A stretch of 64,000 bases of DNA from Homarus americanus (Eukaryota > Arthropoda > Malacostraca > Decapoda > Nephropidae): positions 369,501 to 433,500 of the forward strand of contig NW_024744462.1 of the NCBI RefSeq assembly GCF_018991925.1, written 5' to 3'. The translations under genes were made by a program, and so were the position numbers. Below the pieces are notes generated by a model. That model worked only from the letters and a program-made list of their open reading frames with translations, did not search any database and had not been told where the DNA came from. This document shows, piece by piece, positions 22,856 to 34,622 of this stretch (position 1 is the stretch's first letter; every line of letters starts with the position of its first letter).

Positions 22856-23941
22856 TCCCTCCCTCTGTTCCCCCTCATCCCTCCCTCTGTTCCCCCTCAT
22901 CCCTCCCTCTGTTCCCCCTCATCCCTCCCTCCTGTTCCCCCTCATCCCCTCCCTCTGTTCCCCTCATCCTCCCTCTGTTCCCTCATCCCTCCCTCTGTTC
23001 CCCTCATCCTTCCCTGTTCCCCCTCATCCTCCCTGTTCCCCCTCATCCCTCCCCTGTTCCCCTCATCCCTTCCCCTCTGTTCCCCCTCATCCTCCCCTGT
23101 TCCCCCCTTCCCCCTCTGTTCCCCTCTCACCTCCCTTCCCCTCATCCCTCCCCTGTTCCCCCTCATCCCTCCCCCTCTGTTCCCCTCATCCTTCCCTCCC
23201 TCATCCCTCCTCTGTTCCCCCCTCATCCCTCCTCTGTTCCCCCTCATCCCCCTCTTCCCCCTCATCCCTCCCTCTGTTCCCCCCTCATCCCTCCTCTGTT
23301 CCCCCTCATCCCTCCTCTGTTCCCCTCATCCCTCCCTCTGTTCCCCCTCTCCCTCCCTTCCCTCCCCCCCCCTCCCTCCTGTCATCCCTTCCCCCCTTCC
23401 CCTCATCCCTCATCTGTTCCCCTCATCCCTCCTCTGTTCCCCCTCATCCCTCCCTCTGTTCCCCTCATCCTTCCCTCTGTTCCCCCTCATCTCCCCTGTC
23501 CCCTCTCCTCTGTCTCCCCCTCATCCCTCCCCTGTTCCCCTCCCTCTCTATTTCCCCCTCATCCCTCCCCTGTTCCCCTCTCATCCCTCCCTCTGTTCCC
23601 CTCATCCCCCCCCTTCCCCTCCCCTGTTCCCCCTGTTCCCCTCATCCCTCCCCCTCCTTCCCCCCTCATCCCTCTCCTCTGTTCCCCTCATCCTCCCTCT
23701 GTTCCCCCCTCCCCCCTGTCCCTCATCCCTCCCCCTGTTCCCCCTCATCCTCCCTTCCCTCTGTTCCCCCTCATCCCTCCCCTGTTCCCCTCATCCCTCC
23801 CTCTGTTCCCCTCATCCCTCCCCTCCCTGTTCCCCCATCCTATCCCTCTCCCTCCCTTGTCCCCCTCATCCCTCCCCCTGTTCCCCTCATCCTTTCCCTC
23901 TGTTCCCCCTCATCCCTCCCCTGTCTCATCCCTCCCCCTGT
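22856..23941. repeat. 22-bp pyrimidine minisatellite (GTTCCCC, CTCATCC, CTCCCTCT)
   Basis: The first three to four copies are perfect 22-mers (22865-22935). After that nearly every copy differs by one or more single-base C or T indels while keeping the CTCATCC and CTGTTCCC blocks. The 504- and 416-codon Pro/Ser/Leu frames are repeat translations and differ by frame along the array. Confidence 0.95.
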
Positions 23942-24056
23942 TAATTACCTTCTATGATATAGTCTCTAGTTAATTACCTATGATCCTGTGACGTCTAGTT
24001 AATTACCTATGATCCTGTGACGTCACCCTCTACGTCACACACCTACGTCACACACC
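23942..24056. repeat. 29-bp repeats carrying TGACGTC and TACGTCA boxes
   Basis: TTAATTACCT-based units repeat three times. TGACGTCT at 23989, TGACGTCA at 24018, then TACGTCA at 24031 and 24044. Confidence 0.75.
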
Positions 24057-24358
24057 TCCGCGAACTGGCTTGTCTAACAGGGGATATATTTAGTGGTGGG
24101 TGTGGCTCTCCGCTCATTGGAATATTCTCTTGGAAGTCTGTCTGTCTGTCTGTCCTCTAAGCGTACAATATTGCCTTTACGCCAGTTACCTTCCCGGACG
24201 TGGGTCAGTTGTTACTGCTGCCTCCTCTTGTTTAGAATTAATTTAATGCCATGCGTCATCATCGTCAGAGAGACACACACACACATGTAAATATTTAAAT
24301 ATACTCCTACATATATACACACATATACACGCTAATATTCACACTGTCACACATACTG

Positions 24359-24391
<33 letters not shown>

Positions 24392-24954
24392 ACTTATTTT
24401 CTCGTGTTAGATAATAATTATGGTAATGATAAGAAGCTGGGAGAAGAGATTCGAAAGAGTGGAGAGACAACGAAGAGAAGAGAAGGGCTGTCGGGTTCAC
24501 TGCCCTCCCTCCCTCCAGTCGCAGGTGTGTAGAATATAGAATGCGGGGTAGAGTTATAGGGGGGGGGGTGGAGAATAGGTTAGTAGCCTCAAAAAATGGG
24601 ATGTGTCCTGCGTGATGGGGAGAGAGGGGGAAGATAGAATAACTCGATGGGCCCAGGTAGGGATGGGGGAGGTGAGGGAGTAACCAGGAAAGGGATTAAC
24701 CAAGGAGGTAAATTTGTTCGGTCTTTTTATGTATTTCTTTGGTTTTGTTTTTTAGTAATGACAGTTTGATTATTATCTTCGCTATTTCTTACTACGTGTA
24801 ATTAACTTTTCATTGCGGTTCATTATTCACTCGTCCACTTGTAATTATTAGTTTTATTTTGATTATATTGTCCATAATTTGTTGACTTTTATAAATTTTA
24901 ATGATTTTAAATATATTTGTTTTTTCTCATTTATTTTTTGTTTTCTGTTGGTGT
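24057..24954. other. Mostly unique sequence; no gene seen
   Basis: Holds (CTGT)n near 24137-24152, (CA)n at 24361-24388, a G-rich block near 24559 and AT-rich sequence from 24720. Confidence 0.5.
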
Positions 24955-24965
24955 GGGGCAATATC

Positions 24966-25035
24966 GCGGCGGCCATCTTGGTCACGTCACGACTGTAAAC
25001 AAAGCGTCCAATGGTTGTCGCGGCCACAACACGTG
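24966..25035. promoter_or_regulatory. Promoter-like motif cluster (YY1-like, CRE-like, CCAAT, CACGTG)
   Basis: GGCCATCTTGG (inverse of CCAAGATGGCC) at 24970, CACGTCAC at 24983, CCAAT at 25008 and CACGTG at 25030 lie within 70 bases of CpG-rich sequence in an AT-rich surround. No start site or first exon is visible nearby. Confidence 0.3.
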
Positions 25036-25214
25036 TGGTACATGACCAACGGGGGCAGGTGGGGCGGGGAGGAGGAGGGGGCTCTAGGAGGGCGAGGGAG
25101 GAGAGTCTTTGGAGGCTTAATGGAGAGAGAAGAGGCTGCTAGAGAGCTTTAGAGAGTTAAAAAAGACTTCTAGGGGTCCTCGGGGATATATGGAGTAGGG
25201 GAAGGGTTTATGTT

Positions 25215-25230
25215 GGGTTAGGTTAGGTTA
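25215..25230. repeat. Interstitial telomere-type (GGTTA)3
   Basis: GGGTTAGGTTAGGTTA. TTAGG is the arthropod telomere repeat. Confidence 0.7.
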
Positions 25231-25299
25231 CTGGAGACAGGATAAAGTCTTACACACACACAGTCAGGGTTCTAGCGCCATTGTCCTCTGTTTTGAGGC

Positions 25300-25655
25300 C
25301 TCAGTGATTGGCCGTTACCATGCTAAGAACCCCCTGAATGGTCAGTTCTTATTAGCGGCCATAGGATTGGTGCCCATCGTGTTAGCAGCTTCGTGATTGG
25401 CCCATATCATGTCAGCAGGGCTTCGATTGGCTGTCCAGTAGATGACCCTGTAATAGGCTCTTCAGCGTAGCGACAATTTGATTGGCTTTTTCTCATGTTG
25501 GACGAGCTCGACCCAGTGATTGGATGTGACCTATTTAATGATGACCTGGCTGGCGCTCCTGGTGTGTGAGGATGTTGGTGTTAAAGGCTTCAACTCATGG
25601 CGATGATGTGAATGGATTATTGACACCTCAAGATTGTAACGATGTAATTGGCTGC
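25300..25655 (-). repeat. Degenerate ~30-bp repeat with ATTGG boxes (array 2)
   Basis: ATTGG occurs at 25307, 25366, 25396, 25426, 25481, 25519 and 25647. Weakened boxes at about 25337 (AATGG) and 25453 (ATAGG) fill a 28-30 bp register. GATTGGCTG or GATTGGCCC is the common core, shared with arrays 1 and 3. Confidence 0.7.
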
Positions 25656-25728
25656 TCAGGATAACGGTGCTGTATTGTGCTTGTTAACATCTTTCTTTTG
25701 TCGATAAGAGGTCAGCTTTTTTTGCAGA

Positions 25729-26627
<899 letters not shown>

Positions 26628-26890
26628 CATAGATATACGTCACAAAATATTTCAGTAGTATATTTTGTAGTCTTTACGCTGGATGAAGTCTATTTTATCG
26701 TGTTTTTGTAGTACATACGTCACAGTTGGTATATTTACATAGTACTTTGTTAGTAGATATGCCACAGATGGTTAGTTTTTCCCGGCGGTCTTGCATTAGA
26801 TATCCCACAGATGGTATATTTTGATGTTACTTTGTCAGTAGATATCACCATAGATACAGAACAGTTTAGTATTTTACCGCCACTTTTGTA
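26628..26890. repeat. Degenerate ~43-bp repeat (AGATATNCCACAGATGGTAT family)
   Basis: Related blocks begin near 26632, 26712, 26755, 26799 and 26842. Each pairs an ATATGCCACAG-like part with GTATATTTTG/TACTTTGTTAGTA. Confidence 0.7.
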
Positions 26891-27159
26891 ATGGGTTTTC
26901 TATGGGTTAATGTACTCTTGAGAATATATCATTGGAGAACTTCGGAATAAATTACCCTTAATATTTACTGTCCCACGTAGAGAGGAACTGAATGTAATCA
27001 GAAATTATCGCCGGAAATTACGAAGTAGAAATAGGAATAATGTCTCGATGGAAATTGATGTATGTTTGTGACAGAGGTTGGTGTTGATTGTGTCTAAGAT
27101 TGAAATACAGTTTGTTTAATTTGTTTTTCCATAATCATCAATAAACAAACCACTCCCTG

Positions 27160-27396
27160 CCCCCTCCTTACCCCTCAGATATTTAGTTGATTACTTTGTC
27201 TATACCAGCCATTCAATAGACAAGCCTCCTCCCCCCTACCCTCTTACCCCCTACCCTTTTACCCCCTTCCCTACCCTCTTACCCCTACCCCTTACCCCCA
27301 CCCCTACCCTCTTACCCCTACCCCTTAACCCCTACCCCTTTAACCCCCTTAACCCCCTACCCCCTTTAACCCCCTACCCCTTAACCCCCCCCTCCC
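27160..27396 (-). repeat. Telomere-like C-rich tract (CCCCTTA/CCCCTA), G-quadruplex-prone on minus strand
   Basis: CCCCTACC, CTTACCCC and TTTAACCCCC repeat irregularly, densest from 27225. The minus strand shows many G3-G5 runs separated by 1-4 bases, meeting the usual G-quadruplex pattern. Confidence 0.85.
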
Positions 27397-27724
27397 TCAG
27401 AAACTTACACCAGACGACTTCCAGGAAACACTTTCAATTCTGTGATTACTTGCCCTTCTTGCCCTTAACCAGTGTGCCAGGAAGCACTCAAGTCTCGTGA
27501 TCAAGGGGGAGAGATCTGTGAATTCCCTCACCAGATTCACTGATGCCCCGCAGATAGTGTTAGCTGAAGGAGTTGAAGGCGTGTTGCTCAGGTCGAGAAG
27601 CCCGTGGAGTAACATTATATTTTCGCTCTTGATGGTAGAAAGTGAAAAATTTATTTACGTTGAAAGGTCGAAGAGTTGGGATTGCGTTGGTGTTTATCTT
27701 TGTAAATATTGAACCGCAGATAGT

Positions 27725-28005
27725 GGCTGTGAGGAAGGAAGAGTAAAGAAGGAGGAAAAGAAATGAATGAGGATTAAAAGAGGAGGTGGATGTGGTAAAG
27801 GATGTGGGATCATGATGATGGGTGTAAGGAAGGAAGAGAGAAGGGAGCAGAGAGTCAGAAAGTGAGAAATAGGTAGAACGAGAAAAGGTGGGGGGAGGAG
27901 AGTAAAGGAGATTAAGAGGGGAGAATGGAAGGAGAGTAAGAGGGAGGGATGGAAGAAGGGAAGGAGAATGGGACTGAAGGAGGGAAGGGAGGAACAGAAC
28001 GCTCT
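27725..28005. repeat. Polypurine tract
   Basis: GGAAGGAAG and GAGGAGAG blocks. The Ser/Pro/Leu-rich minus-strand frames are shadows of this tract. Confidence 0.85.
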
Positions 28006-28069
28006 CAGGCGTGATGAACCGAGAAGCCAATTTCCCGTCACTCACCTGATGGATCGATCCAGGTGAGAG

Positions 28070-28560
28070 CATGTTTGGGGAGGGGGTGGTGGAGGGAAAG
28101 GGGGAGGTGGAGGAAGGGGAGGGGTGGAGGGGGAGGGTGGAGGGAACAAGGGGGGGTTGGGGAACGATGGAGGGGTTGAGGGAGGGAAGGAGGAGGGAAC
28201 GATGGGGGGTGGAGGGAACTATAGAGGGGTGGAGGGAACGAAGAACGGGTTGAGGGAGGGAGGGAGTGTTATAAGGTTTGAAGGAGGGGTGGAGGGTGGT
28301 AGGGAGAGTATGAGAGATATTTGGAGGTAGTGGGAGAGGAGTGGAGGGAATGAGGGAGGGGTGGATGATTTGTGGGAGGGGTGAGGGGCGTGAGAGAGAG
28401 GGGTAGAAGGTGTGAGGGAGGGGTGGAGGGTGTGAGGGAGAGGTGGAGGGTGTGATGGAGGGGTGGAGGGTTTGAGGGATGGAGGATGTGAGGGAGAGGT
28501 GGAGGGTGTGATGGAGGTGGAGGTGATGAGTGAAGGGAGGTGAGGGAGGGCAGACACCTC
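28070..28560. repeat. G-rich purine minisatellite (GGAGGGGTGGAGGG family)
   Basis: ~20-bp units such as GTGTGAGGGAGAGGTGGAGG with many G4 runs. G-quadruplex- and triplex-prone on the plus strand. Confidence 0.9.
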
Positions 28561-28611
28561 ACGTGTGTGTGTGAGGTTCAGTACCCAGTAATAGATCAAT
28601 ACACTCTGCTC

Positions 28612-28613
<2 letters not shown>

Positions 28614-28664
<51 letters not shown>
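28614..28664. repeat. (GT)25 microsatellite
   Basis: Pure GT separating the purine array (28.07-28.56 kb) from the pyrimidine array (28.74-29.47 kb). Confidence 0.95.
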
Positions 28665-28665
<1 letters not shown>

Positions 28666-28735
28666 CCCCATTCATGAACTCTCACCTTGTTCCTCTACAA
28701 CACCTGCTGATATTGAACGGCCTCCCACCTCCCAG

Positions 28736-29470
28736 TTTCTCCCTCCCTCCTTCTCTCTCTCTCCCCTTCCTCTCCCCTCCCCACCTTCCCCTCCCCACCT
28801 TCTCTCCCCTCCCACCTTCTCTCTACCTCTTCCCCTCTCCCCTCCCCTTCTCCCCTCTCCCCACCTTCCCTCTCCCCTCTCCACCTTCCATCTCCCTCCC
28901 CTCCTTCCATCTCCCTCCCCTTCCCTCTCCCTCCCCTCCTTCCCTCTTCCCTCCCACCCTCCCCACCTTATCTCTCCCCTCCCCACCTTCTCTCCCTCCC
29001 CACCTTCTCTCCCCTCCCCACCTTCTCCCCCCCTCTCTCCTTCCATCTCCCTCCCTCCTTCCCCTCCTTCCCTCTCCCCTCCCCACCTTCTTTCCCCTTC
29101 CTCCTTCCCTCTCCCTCCCCACCTTCTCTCCCTCTCCACCTTCCATCTCCCTCCCCTCCTTCCATCTCCCCCTCCCCTCCCTCCCCTCCTCCCCTCCCCT
29201 CCTTCCCTCTTCCCTCCCCACCTTATCTCTCCCCTCCCCACCTTCTCTCCCCTCCCCACCTTCTCTCCCCTCCCCCCTTCCCTCCCCCCTCCCTCTCCCC
29301 TCTCTCCTTCCATCTCCCCTCCTCCTTCCCTCTCCCCTCCCCTCCTTCCATCTCCCTCCCCACCTTCTCTCCCTTCCTCCTTCCATCTCCCTCCCCACCT
29401 TCCCTCTCCCCCACCTTCTCTCTACCCCACCTCTTCTCTTTCTCCCCTCCTTTTCTTCCCAGTGCCCCAA
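28736..29470. repeat. Pyrimidine minisatellite (CTCCCCTCCCCACCTTCTCT family)
   Basis: About 735 bases of C/T with CCACCTTCTCTCC and CCTTCCATCTCCC units in varied order. All the long plus-strand Pro/Ser frames and minus-strand Gly/Glu/Arg frames here come from it. Confidence 0.93.
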
Positions 29471-30030
29471 TTGCCTTCGTTTCCACCTACTCTCCTCCCC
29501 ACTTCACGCCCACTCTTCGCCACCTGTTCTCTTCCCCATCCTTCCTCCTCCTCCTCGTCTTTTCCCTCCACCCCACCTTCTTTCCTATCCACCACCTCTC
29601 CTATCCACCTCCTCTCCTATCTTCTCCTATCCACTTTCCTATCCCCTATGATCCTTGTCCTTACCCTCCCTCACCCCCCCTCACCGTTCTCCTTTCTTCC
29701 ACATCCTTTTTTTTTCCTTTCCTCTCTCATCCCTCCTCTCTCCCTGACCATCCCCATCCTCTTCTTTCCTATCCCATCTTCTTTTCACCTATCCCATTCT
29801 CCTCTCTATCTTTGTCCCTCTTTACTATTCACACTCCTTTAATCTTATCGTCAGCATCCTTCTCCTCTGCTGTTCCTCTCTTCCTTTCTCATCTGCCATT
29901 CTTCTTCTTCCTGTTCTCTCTCTCTCTTTCTCTTCTTTTGTTATCTCCATTCTCGCCTCTTCTTTACCGTCCACCTCCCTCCTTCCCCCCTCCCCCCTCC
30001 CTTCCCCCTCTCCCCCCCCTCCTGCTCTTG
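29471..30030. repeat. Continuing CT-rich sequence, less ordered
   Basis: CTCCTATCCACC blocks near 29575-29650, then general C/T-rich sequence to 30026. Confidence 0.8.
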
Positions 30031-30176
30031 TCATGTCCCCGCTTCTTGGTTTAATTCAATTAGTGACAAAGGACTCATGACGGAAAGGAAAGGAGGAGGG
30101 AAGGAAAGCGTGATAGCAAGAGAGGAAGGAAGGAGGGAAGAGAGAAATCTGGGGTCACTGTGAGAAGGAAGAGGAG

Positions 30177-30178
<2 letters not shown>

Positions 30179-30230
<52 letters not shown>
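30179..30230. repeat. (GA)26 microsatellite
   Basis: Pure GA repeat. Confidence 0.95.
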
Positions 30231-30962
30231 CTGCTTGGGATTGGCTGCGGAAGTTTTTCACGGTTTGTCTTTGTTGTGGTAAAAAGGTCACGTTGCGATC
30301 ATTGTAGCGCCGGTAAATAAGTCGCCCACAAATTTATTGCTGTGGAGAAAACGTGTCACCAGGCATGCAGTAGTTTGTGTAGCAGTATATATATTTATTA
30401 CTAAGTCAACTATCGTGTTATTTAGCTTCGGATATGATAGAAAAATATGATAATGACATTCCTTAGAGATAAAAAATAATGATGGTAAATTCTGCATGGA
30501 AAATATTACGTGAAAATGTGGTTAAGTTTCTTTACTTTATATAGAAAGGATAAAGACTTAAACTATACGAGCCTAAAGTATTTTCTTGGCGAGGTGTTCG
30601 TCTTGTCAGAGGGGCTACGGAGCAGAAACATGGAGAAAATAGCAAGCAGAATCCATGAGAGTTTTCCAGCGACTGTAGCCATTATCAAGGGAAAATTTTT
30701 AACAGAGTCAGCAGTTTTTAACGAGGGTAATTTTCCTGTCGGGCACAAAGCAAAAAAAATAATATTGCACGAATCTGCTTATAAAGCCCAGGAGGAGAGA
30801 GAGATTTTTTTTAACTATCATTTACCCCCAGAATAATATTTTGTTGTCTGTCCTGGAATTAAAAAATAAAAATAATAATAAAAATAGTATTGTAAATAGT
30901 TTTAAAGTGATATTTATAATTGAACTTTTACGATAGATGTATTATGCCTTAGATAACATAAA
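30231..30962. other. Unique AT-rich sequence; no supported gene
   Basis: A 108-codon plus-strand frame (30510-30836) has normal-looking composition but no recognisable domain, and its first codon is GTG (ATG only at 30516). The overlapping minus frame is also open, so chance is likely. Confidence 0.45.
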
Positions 30963-30963
30963 C

Positions 30964-31015
<52 letters not shown>
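30963..31015. repeat. (AAT)17 microsatellite
   Basis: Pure AAT repeat. Confidence 0.95.
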
Positions 31016-31239
31016 GGGGTCTTTAAATTACATTGTATAGAAAAAAGTATTATTTCTAGTATATATATATAAAGACAAAATTGAACTAATATTGTAATAG
31101 TCTGTCTTGGTTGGGTCGCCCTTTCTGCAGTAAAATTTATATAGAATGAGGTAAGGTTGGAAGTAGCTTTGTGTGATGCAGGGATAAGTGACAGCTTCTT
31201 AAACCAAGGCTTCTCCGTATGTCTTCCCGGGTATGTTAA

Positions 31240-31380
31240 GAGGGAAGTGTCAAGACAGTCAAGAGGAAGTGTCAAGACAGTCAGGCAGTTAAGGAGAAAG
31301 TGTCAAGATAGTCGGGCAGTTAAGGAGGAAGTATCATGTCAGTCAAGAAGGAAGTGTCAAGACAGGCAAGGAAGTCGTGC
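31240..31380. repeat. Tandem GAAGTGTCAAGACAGTCA repeat
   Basis: Five units of GGAAGTGTCAAGACAGTC with an optional GGCAGTTAA insert, so spacing alternates between about 20 and 32 bp. Confidence 0.8.
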
Positions 31381-32159
31381 CCAGTGACAACAGTCTTAGC
31401 CTCCCAGTCACCATGGCAACCCACAACTACCTAATCCCACCGACAGATGGCACCACCTCTCGCACCAATTTTTTTTTAAATCCTATTTTCATTCCCTATT
31501 TTATAACCCAGTAAAAGTATGCGCTAGTTTGGTCTTTTTCAAATCACTTTTCACGCTTGTAATATTTTCATCTTGTCTTGAAGAAATAGTAAAAATTAAT
31601 TAACTTGATAAAAAAATGGAAATATAACCATAGCAAAATATTAAACATGTATGGTAATAAGATAGTCGAGTTTCCCCAGTGATATTGTATAAGGTTAGGT
31701 TAGGTTATGTTAGGTTAGGTTCCCCTATATCCACCTAAACTTTATAATACACAACACTGCAACTTAAAATACAGTACCTAATACCTGTAATTTAGGCAGG
31801 TATAATACATATGCTAATTACAGGTATTAAAATCTCCTTAAATACGTATACATGACCGTATTGTAACCTGTACTTAAAGCCAGGTAGTGTATCCGTGAGC
31901 TATGGCTATATCCAGGTGGCGTTAACCTTCTTACCTGACCTGTAATGGCCTTCCTAACTTCCCATCAACCCGGATTTATCCCCCATATGTAAGGAACAGT
32001 AAACAACCCGGATTATTACCTCCTGTAGTTATCCTTCAGCAGTTAGACGTCAGAAAGAGGGATTTTTGAGGTACTTTTTCATCAGGCTCCGTAATCCCTT
32101 GTGAGGGATGGAATGGGATTATTATTCTCTTGTTATTAGTTTCTTTGACCTTCCTTCCC
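31381..32159. other. Unique AT-rich sequence; no gene seen
   Basis: Includes a telomere-type (GGTTA) stretch at 31692-31721. Confidence 0.5.
31692..31721. repeat. Interstitial telomere-type (AGGTT)n
   Basis: Two groups of AGGTTAGGTT separated by one TATGTT variant. Confidence 0.7.
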
Positions 32160-32312
32160 CCTCCCTTTTCCCCTCCTTCTAATTCCCCAGTTTCCTTGAC
32201 CCTACTTCCCCTCCCCCTCCTCTGAATCCTTGACCATCCTTCCCCTTCCCCCTCCACCCCCTTCTCCCTCCACCCCTCCCCTTCCTCCCTCCCCGTCACC
32301 CCTCCCCCTTAG
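32160..32312. repeat. CT/C-rich tract
   Basis: CCTTCCCC and CTCCACCCC blocks. Confidence 0.85.
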
Positions 32313-32465
32313 TGAGGTAGATGTCTAGTGTTCTTATGTTATGTACTTTTGGTGAATTATCCTCAATACAAAAAAAAATAATGAGGCTAAAGAAAGAAAA
32401 ATTGGATGAGAAGGGAATTTATTATACGATTATTACACCTTTTCCTTGTATTTATTTTTTACCAT

Positions 32466-32494
32466 AGTGTGTGTGTGTGCGTGTGTGCGTGCAT

Positions 32495-32538
<44 letters not shown>

Positions 32539-32544
32539 GTGTGT
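32466..32544. repeat. (GT)n with GC interruptions
   Basis: GTGTGCGTGTGC-type alternating tract. Confidence 0.93.
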
Positions 32545-32604
32545 TGGTCTATGGTTAGGCAAAGAAAAAAAATGACCCGTGTTAATATGAAGGTGAGGGT
32601 GGAG

Positions 32605-32883
32605 GAATAGGTAGGTAGATTGATAGGTAGAGTGGTAGGTAAATAGGTAGGTAGGTGGAATTTACTCGAATGTAAATAAAACTGTGAGGAAAGAGGGAGC
32701 AGTTAGGTAGAATTTGCCCCCCCCCCACCCCTTCCCTCCCTCCCCAAATCAATGGGTAAGGGAAGGGGTAGATACGTAGAATTTACCCCGAGCAAAAATT
32801 AAAGGGGTACAGGTAAGGGAGGGAGAGGGAGGGGAGGGGGGAGGAGAGGTACAGGTGAGGAGGGTGTGGGGGGGGGGGAAGGG
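32605..32883. repeat. (TAGG)n then C-rich and G-rich blocks
   Basis: GGTAGGTAG units at 32605-32656, C9 near 32718 and G/A-rich blocks at 32815-32883 with G9. Confidence 0.8.
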
Positions 32884-33599
32884 CGTGACAGACGGTGAGC
32901 CAATACCTTTCCTGTAGTAATGTAAGTACTTAGCAGAAGTTAAGAGGTGCTACTGACTTGGGTCCTGCCTTGCCCAGGTGACATAACGCGTCGAGAATGA
33001 TATGAGTAGCGTGGGTGGTGAATGTGGACTAATGTTTATCGTTCACCAGTAACATTCATCTATGTACAGTATAATAATATTTTCTGGTGAATCGTTATTA
33101 GGTTTTTATTTCGTGAATGTTTTATTTTTTATGTATTTATTTTTATTTTTTATATTTTGTAGATTTAGCTATTTTTTATTTTTTGGGGGAATTTTTAATA
33201 TTATTCCAGCTCTAGTTTCTTTTTATATATATATATATTTTTTTTTTACTGTTTCAGCCTTAATATTAGTTCAGTTTGCTCTTACCTTTTTCTTTTGTTT
33301 TCTGTACAAAATTAACCCAACATTTTTTTTTTACACTAATATTTTTTCCAGATTTTTTTTCTTTATATCTATAAAAAAATAAAATTCTCATTTTTTTCTT
33401 CTATTCTTTCAGTCTTCCACATAATAATTTTTCACCTTGTCCAGGCCCCCAACTTTCACTTCCTCGCGGCCAATTACCTTTCTCATCAGTTTTCTCAGCC
33501 TTTCACCGCCTTTCGCCACACTGTAAAGACACCCACTGCTACATACACTCCCAGATGGCGCTTTAAACCTCAGTGTGATAATGTCTTTACTGTATCTGT

Positions 33600-33603
<4 letters not shown>
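32884..33603. other. Unique then T-rich sequence; no gene seen
   Basis: 33120-33420 is strongly T-rich (TTTATTTTT). CCAGATGGCGCTTT at 33551 resembles the insect CTCF core AGRKGGCGC. Confidence 0.5.
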
Positions 33604-33655
<52 letters not shown>

Positions 33656-33687
33656 ATTGAAATAATTAATAGCTTTTCTTTTGACAC

Positions 33688-33740
<53 letters not shown>
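33604..33740. repeat. (GA)24 and (ATT)17 pair
   Basis: GA at 33604-33652 and ATT at 33689-33740. Confidence 0.95.
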
Positions 33741-33741
<1 letters not shown>

Positions 33742-33794
33742 GGGGTCAAAGGGATATAATGAACTTAGATGGTTGGAAGATATGAGGTTTGGGG

Positions 33795-34110
33795 TCTTGT
33801 AGGCCGGAGGGTCGTGGAGGGATGGTTGTGGAGGAGACTGGAGGGTTGTGCAGGCGTGGTTGTGGAGACGAGAAGGTCGTGTAAGGGTGGCTGTGGAAGG
33901 GTGGTTGTGGAGGCTGGAGAGCTGTGGAGTACACATCCAGGTCTAGGGCAAGTTGGAGGGAGGGGCGAGGGAATGGGGTCATGAGGGGGTTGAGGGGTGG
34001 GGGGAGGTCAGGTGGGTGAGAGGCCCCACGGTATTAAAGGTGAGGGATCGGAGGGGCGTGGCTAGGTGAGGAGGACACATAGGTGAGGAGGACACATACA
34101 CACACACACA
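33795..34110. repeat. G-rich GGTTGTGGAGG-type minisatellite
   Basis: GGTTGTGGAGG and GGTCGTGGAGG repeat irregularly to about 33935. AGGTGAGGAGGACACATA is duplicated at about 34064 and 34081, followed by (CA)n. Confidence 0.75.
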
Positions 34111-34273
34111 CACTGGGATAGTTGTAGGATGATGAGGACAAGGTGGTGGGTAGGAGGGTGTTATGGCAGTGGGTGGGAGACGCTGGGTGTGTTTGTGTGT
34201 TAAGTTTATACCTCAAAGGGGCGTTGCTTGTACTGTGTCGGGGAACCAGTTGTGTTCAAGACTGGCTAACACA

Positions 34274-34275
<2 letters not shown>

Positions 34276-34328
<53 letters not shown>
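34276..34328. repeat. (TC)26 microsatellite
   Basis: Pure TC repeat. Confidence 0.95.
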
Positions 34329-34333
<5 letters not shown>

Positions 34334-34449
34334 GTGTGTGTGTTTAAATATATATGTTAATGGTGAAGTAGAGTGTCATCCAGCATTTCCCCCCTTCACT
34401 TAATTCGTCATCAGTTTAGTGAGTGATGGAAACAGCTTCGAATATTCTC

Positions 34450-34622
34450 CTGCTGATTGGTCACGTATTTCTTCATCTCCTCGCTGATTGGCTGTTACCG
34501 TTCCAAGTCGAGTCGCCTTCTGTTTTATATTCTTCCTCTCGTGATTGGTCTAATGTTCAACGTTCTCTTCGCCGATTGGTTGTCATACCTTTTAAATCCT
34601 GCTTTAGACCGACTGATTGTAT
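34450..34622 (-). repeat. Degenerate ~31-bp repeat with ATTGG boxes (array 3)
   Basis: ATTGG at 34456, 34487, 34544 and 34575, with a weak ATTGT at 34616. Two spacings are exactly 31 bp. GCTGATTGG and GCCGATTGG cores match arrays 1 and 2. Confidence 0.7.

Noticed and set aside
22459..23973. 504-codon plus-strand open frame rich in Pro, Ser and Leu
   Set aside because: It is a translation of the pyrimidine tract and 22-bp minisatellite. A parallel frame is equally open, the frame shifts with each indel, and there is no domain or splice structure.
28617..29842. 344- and 407-codon plus frames and 213-215-codon minus frames
   Set aside because: Both strands and several frames are open because the sequence is C/T on one strand and G/A on the other. 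This is composition, not coding.
30510..30836. 108-codon frame with normal amino-acid composition
   Set aside because: No recognisable family, GTG at the first codon, an overlapping open minus frame, and a length expected by chance in 64 kb.
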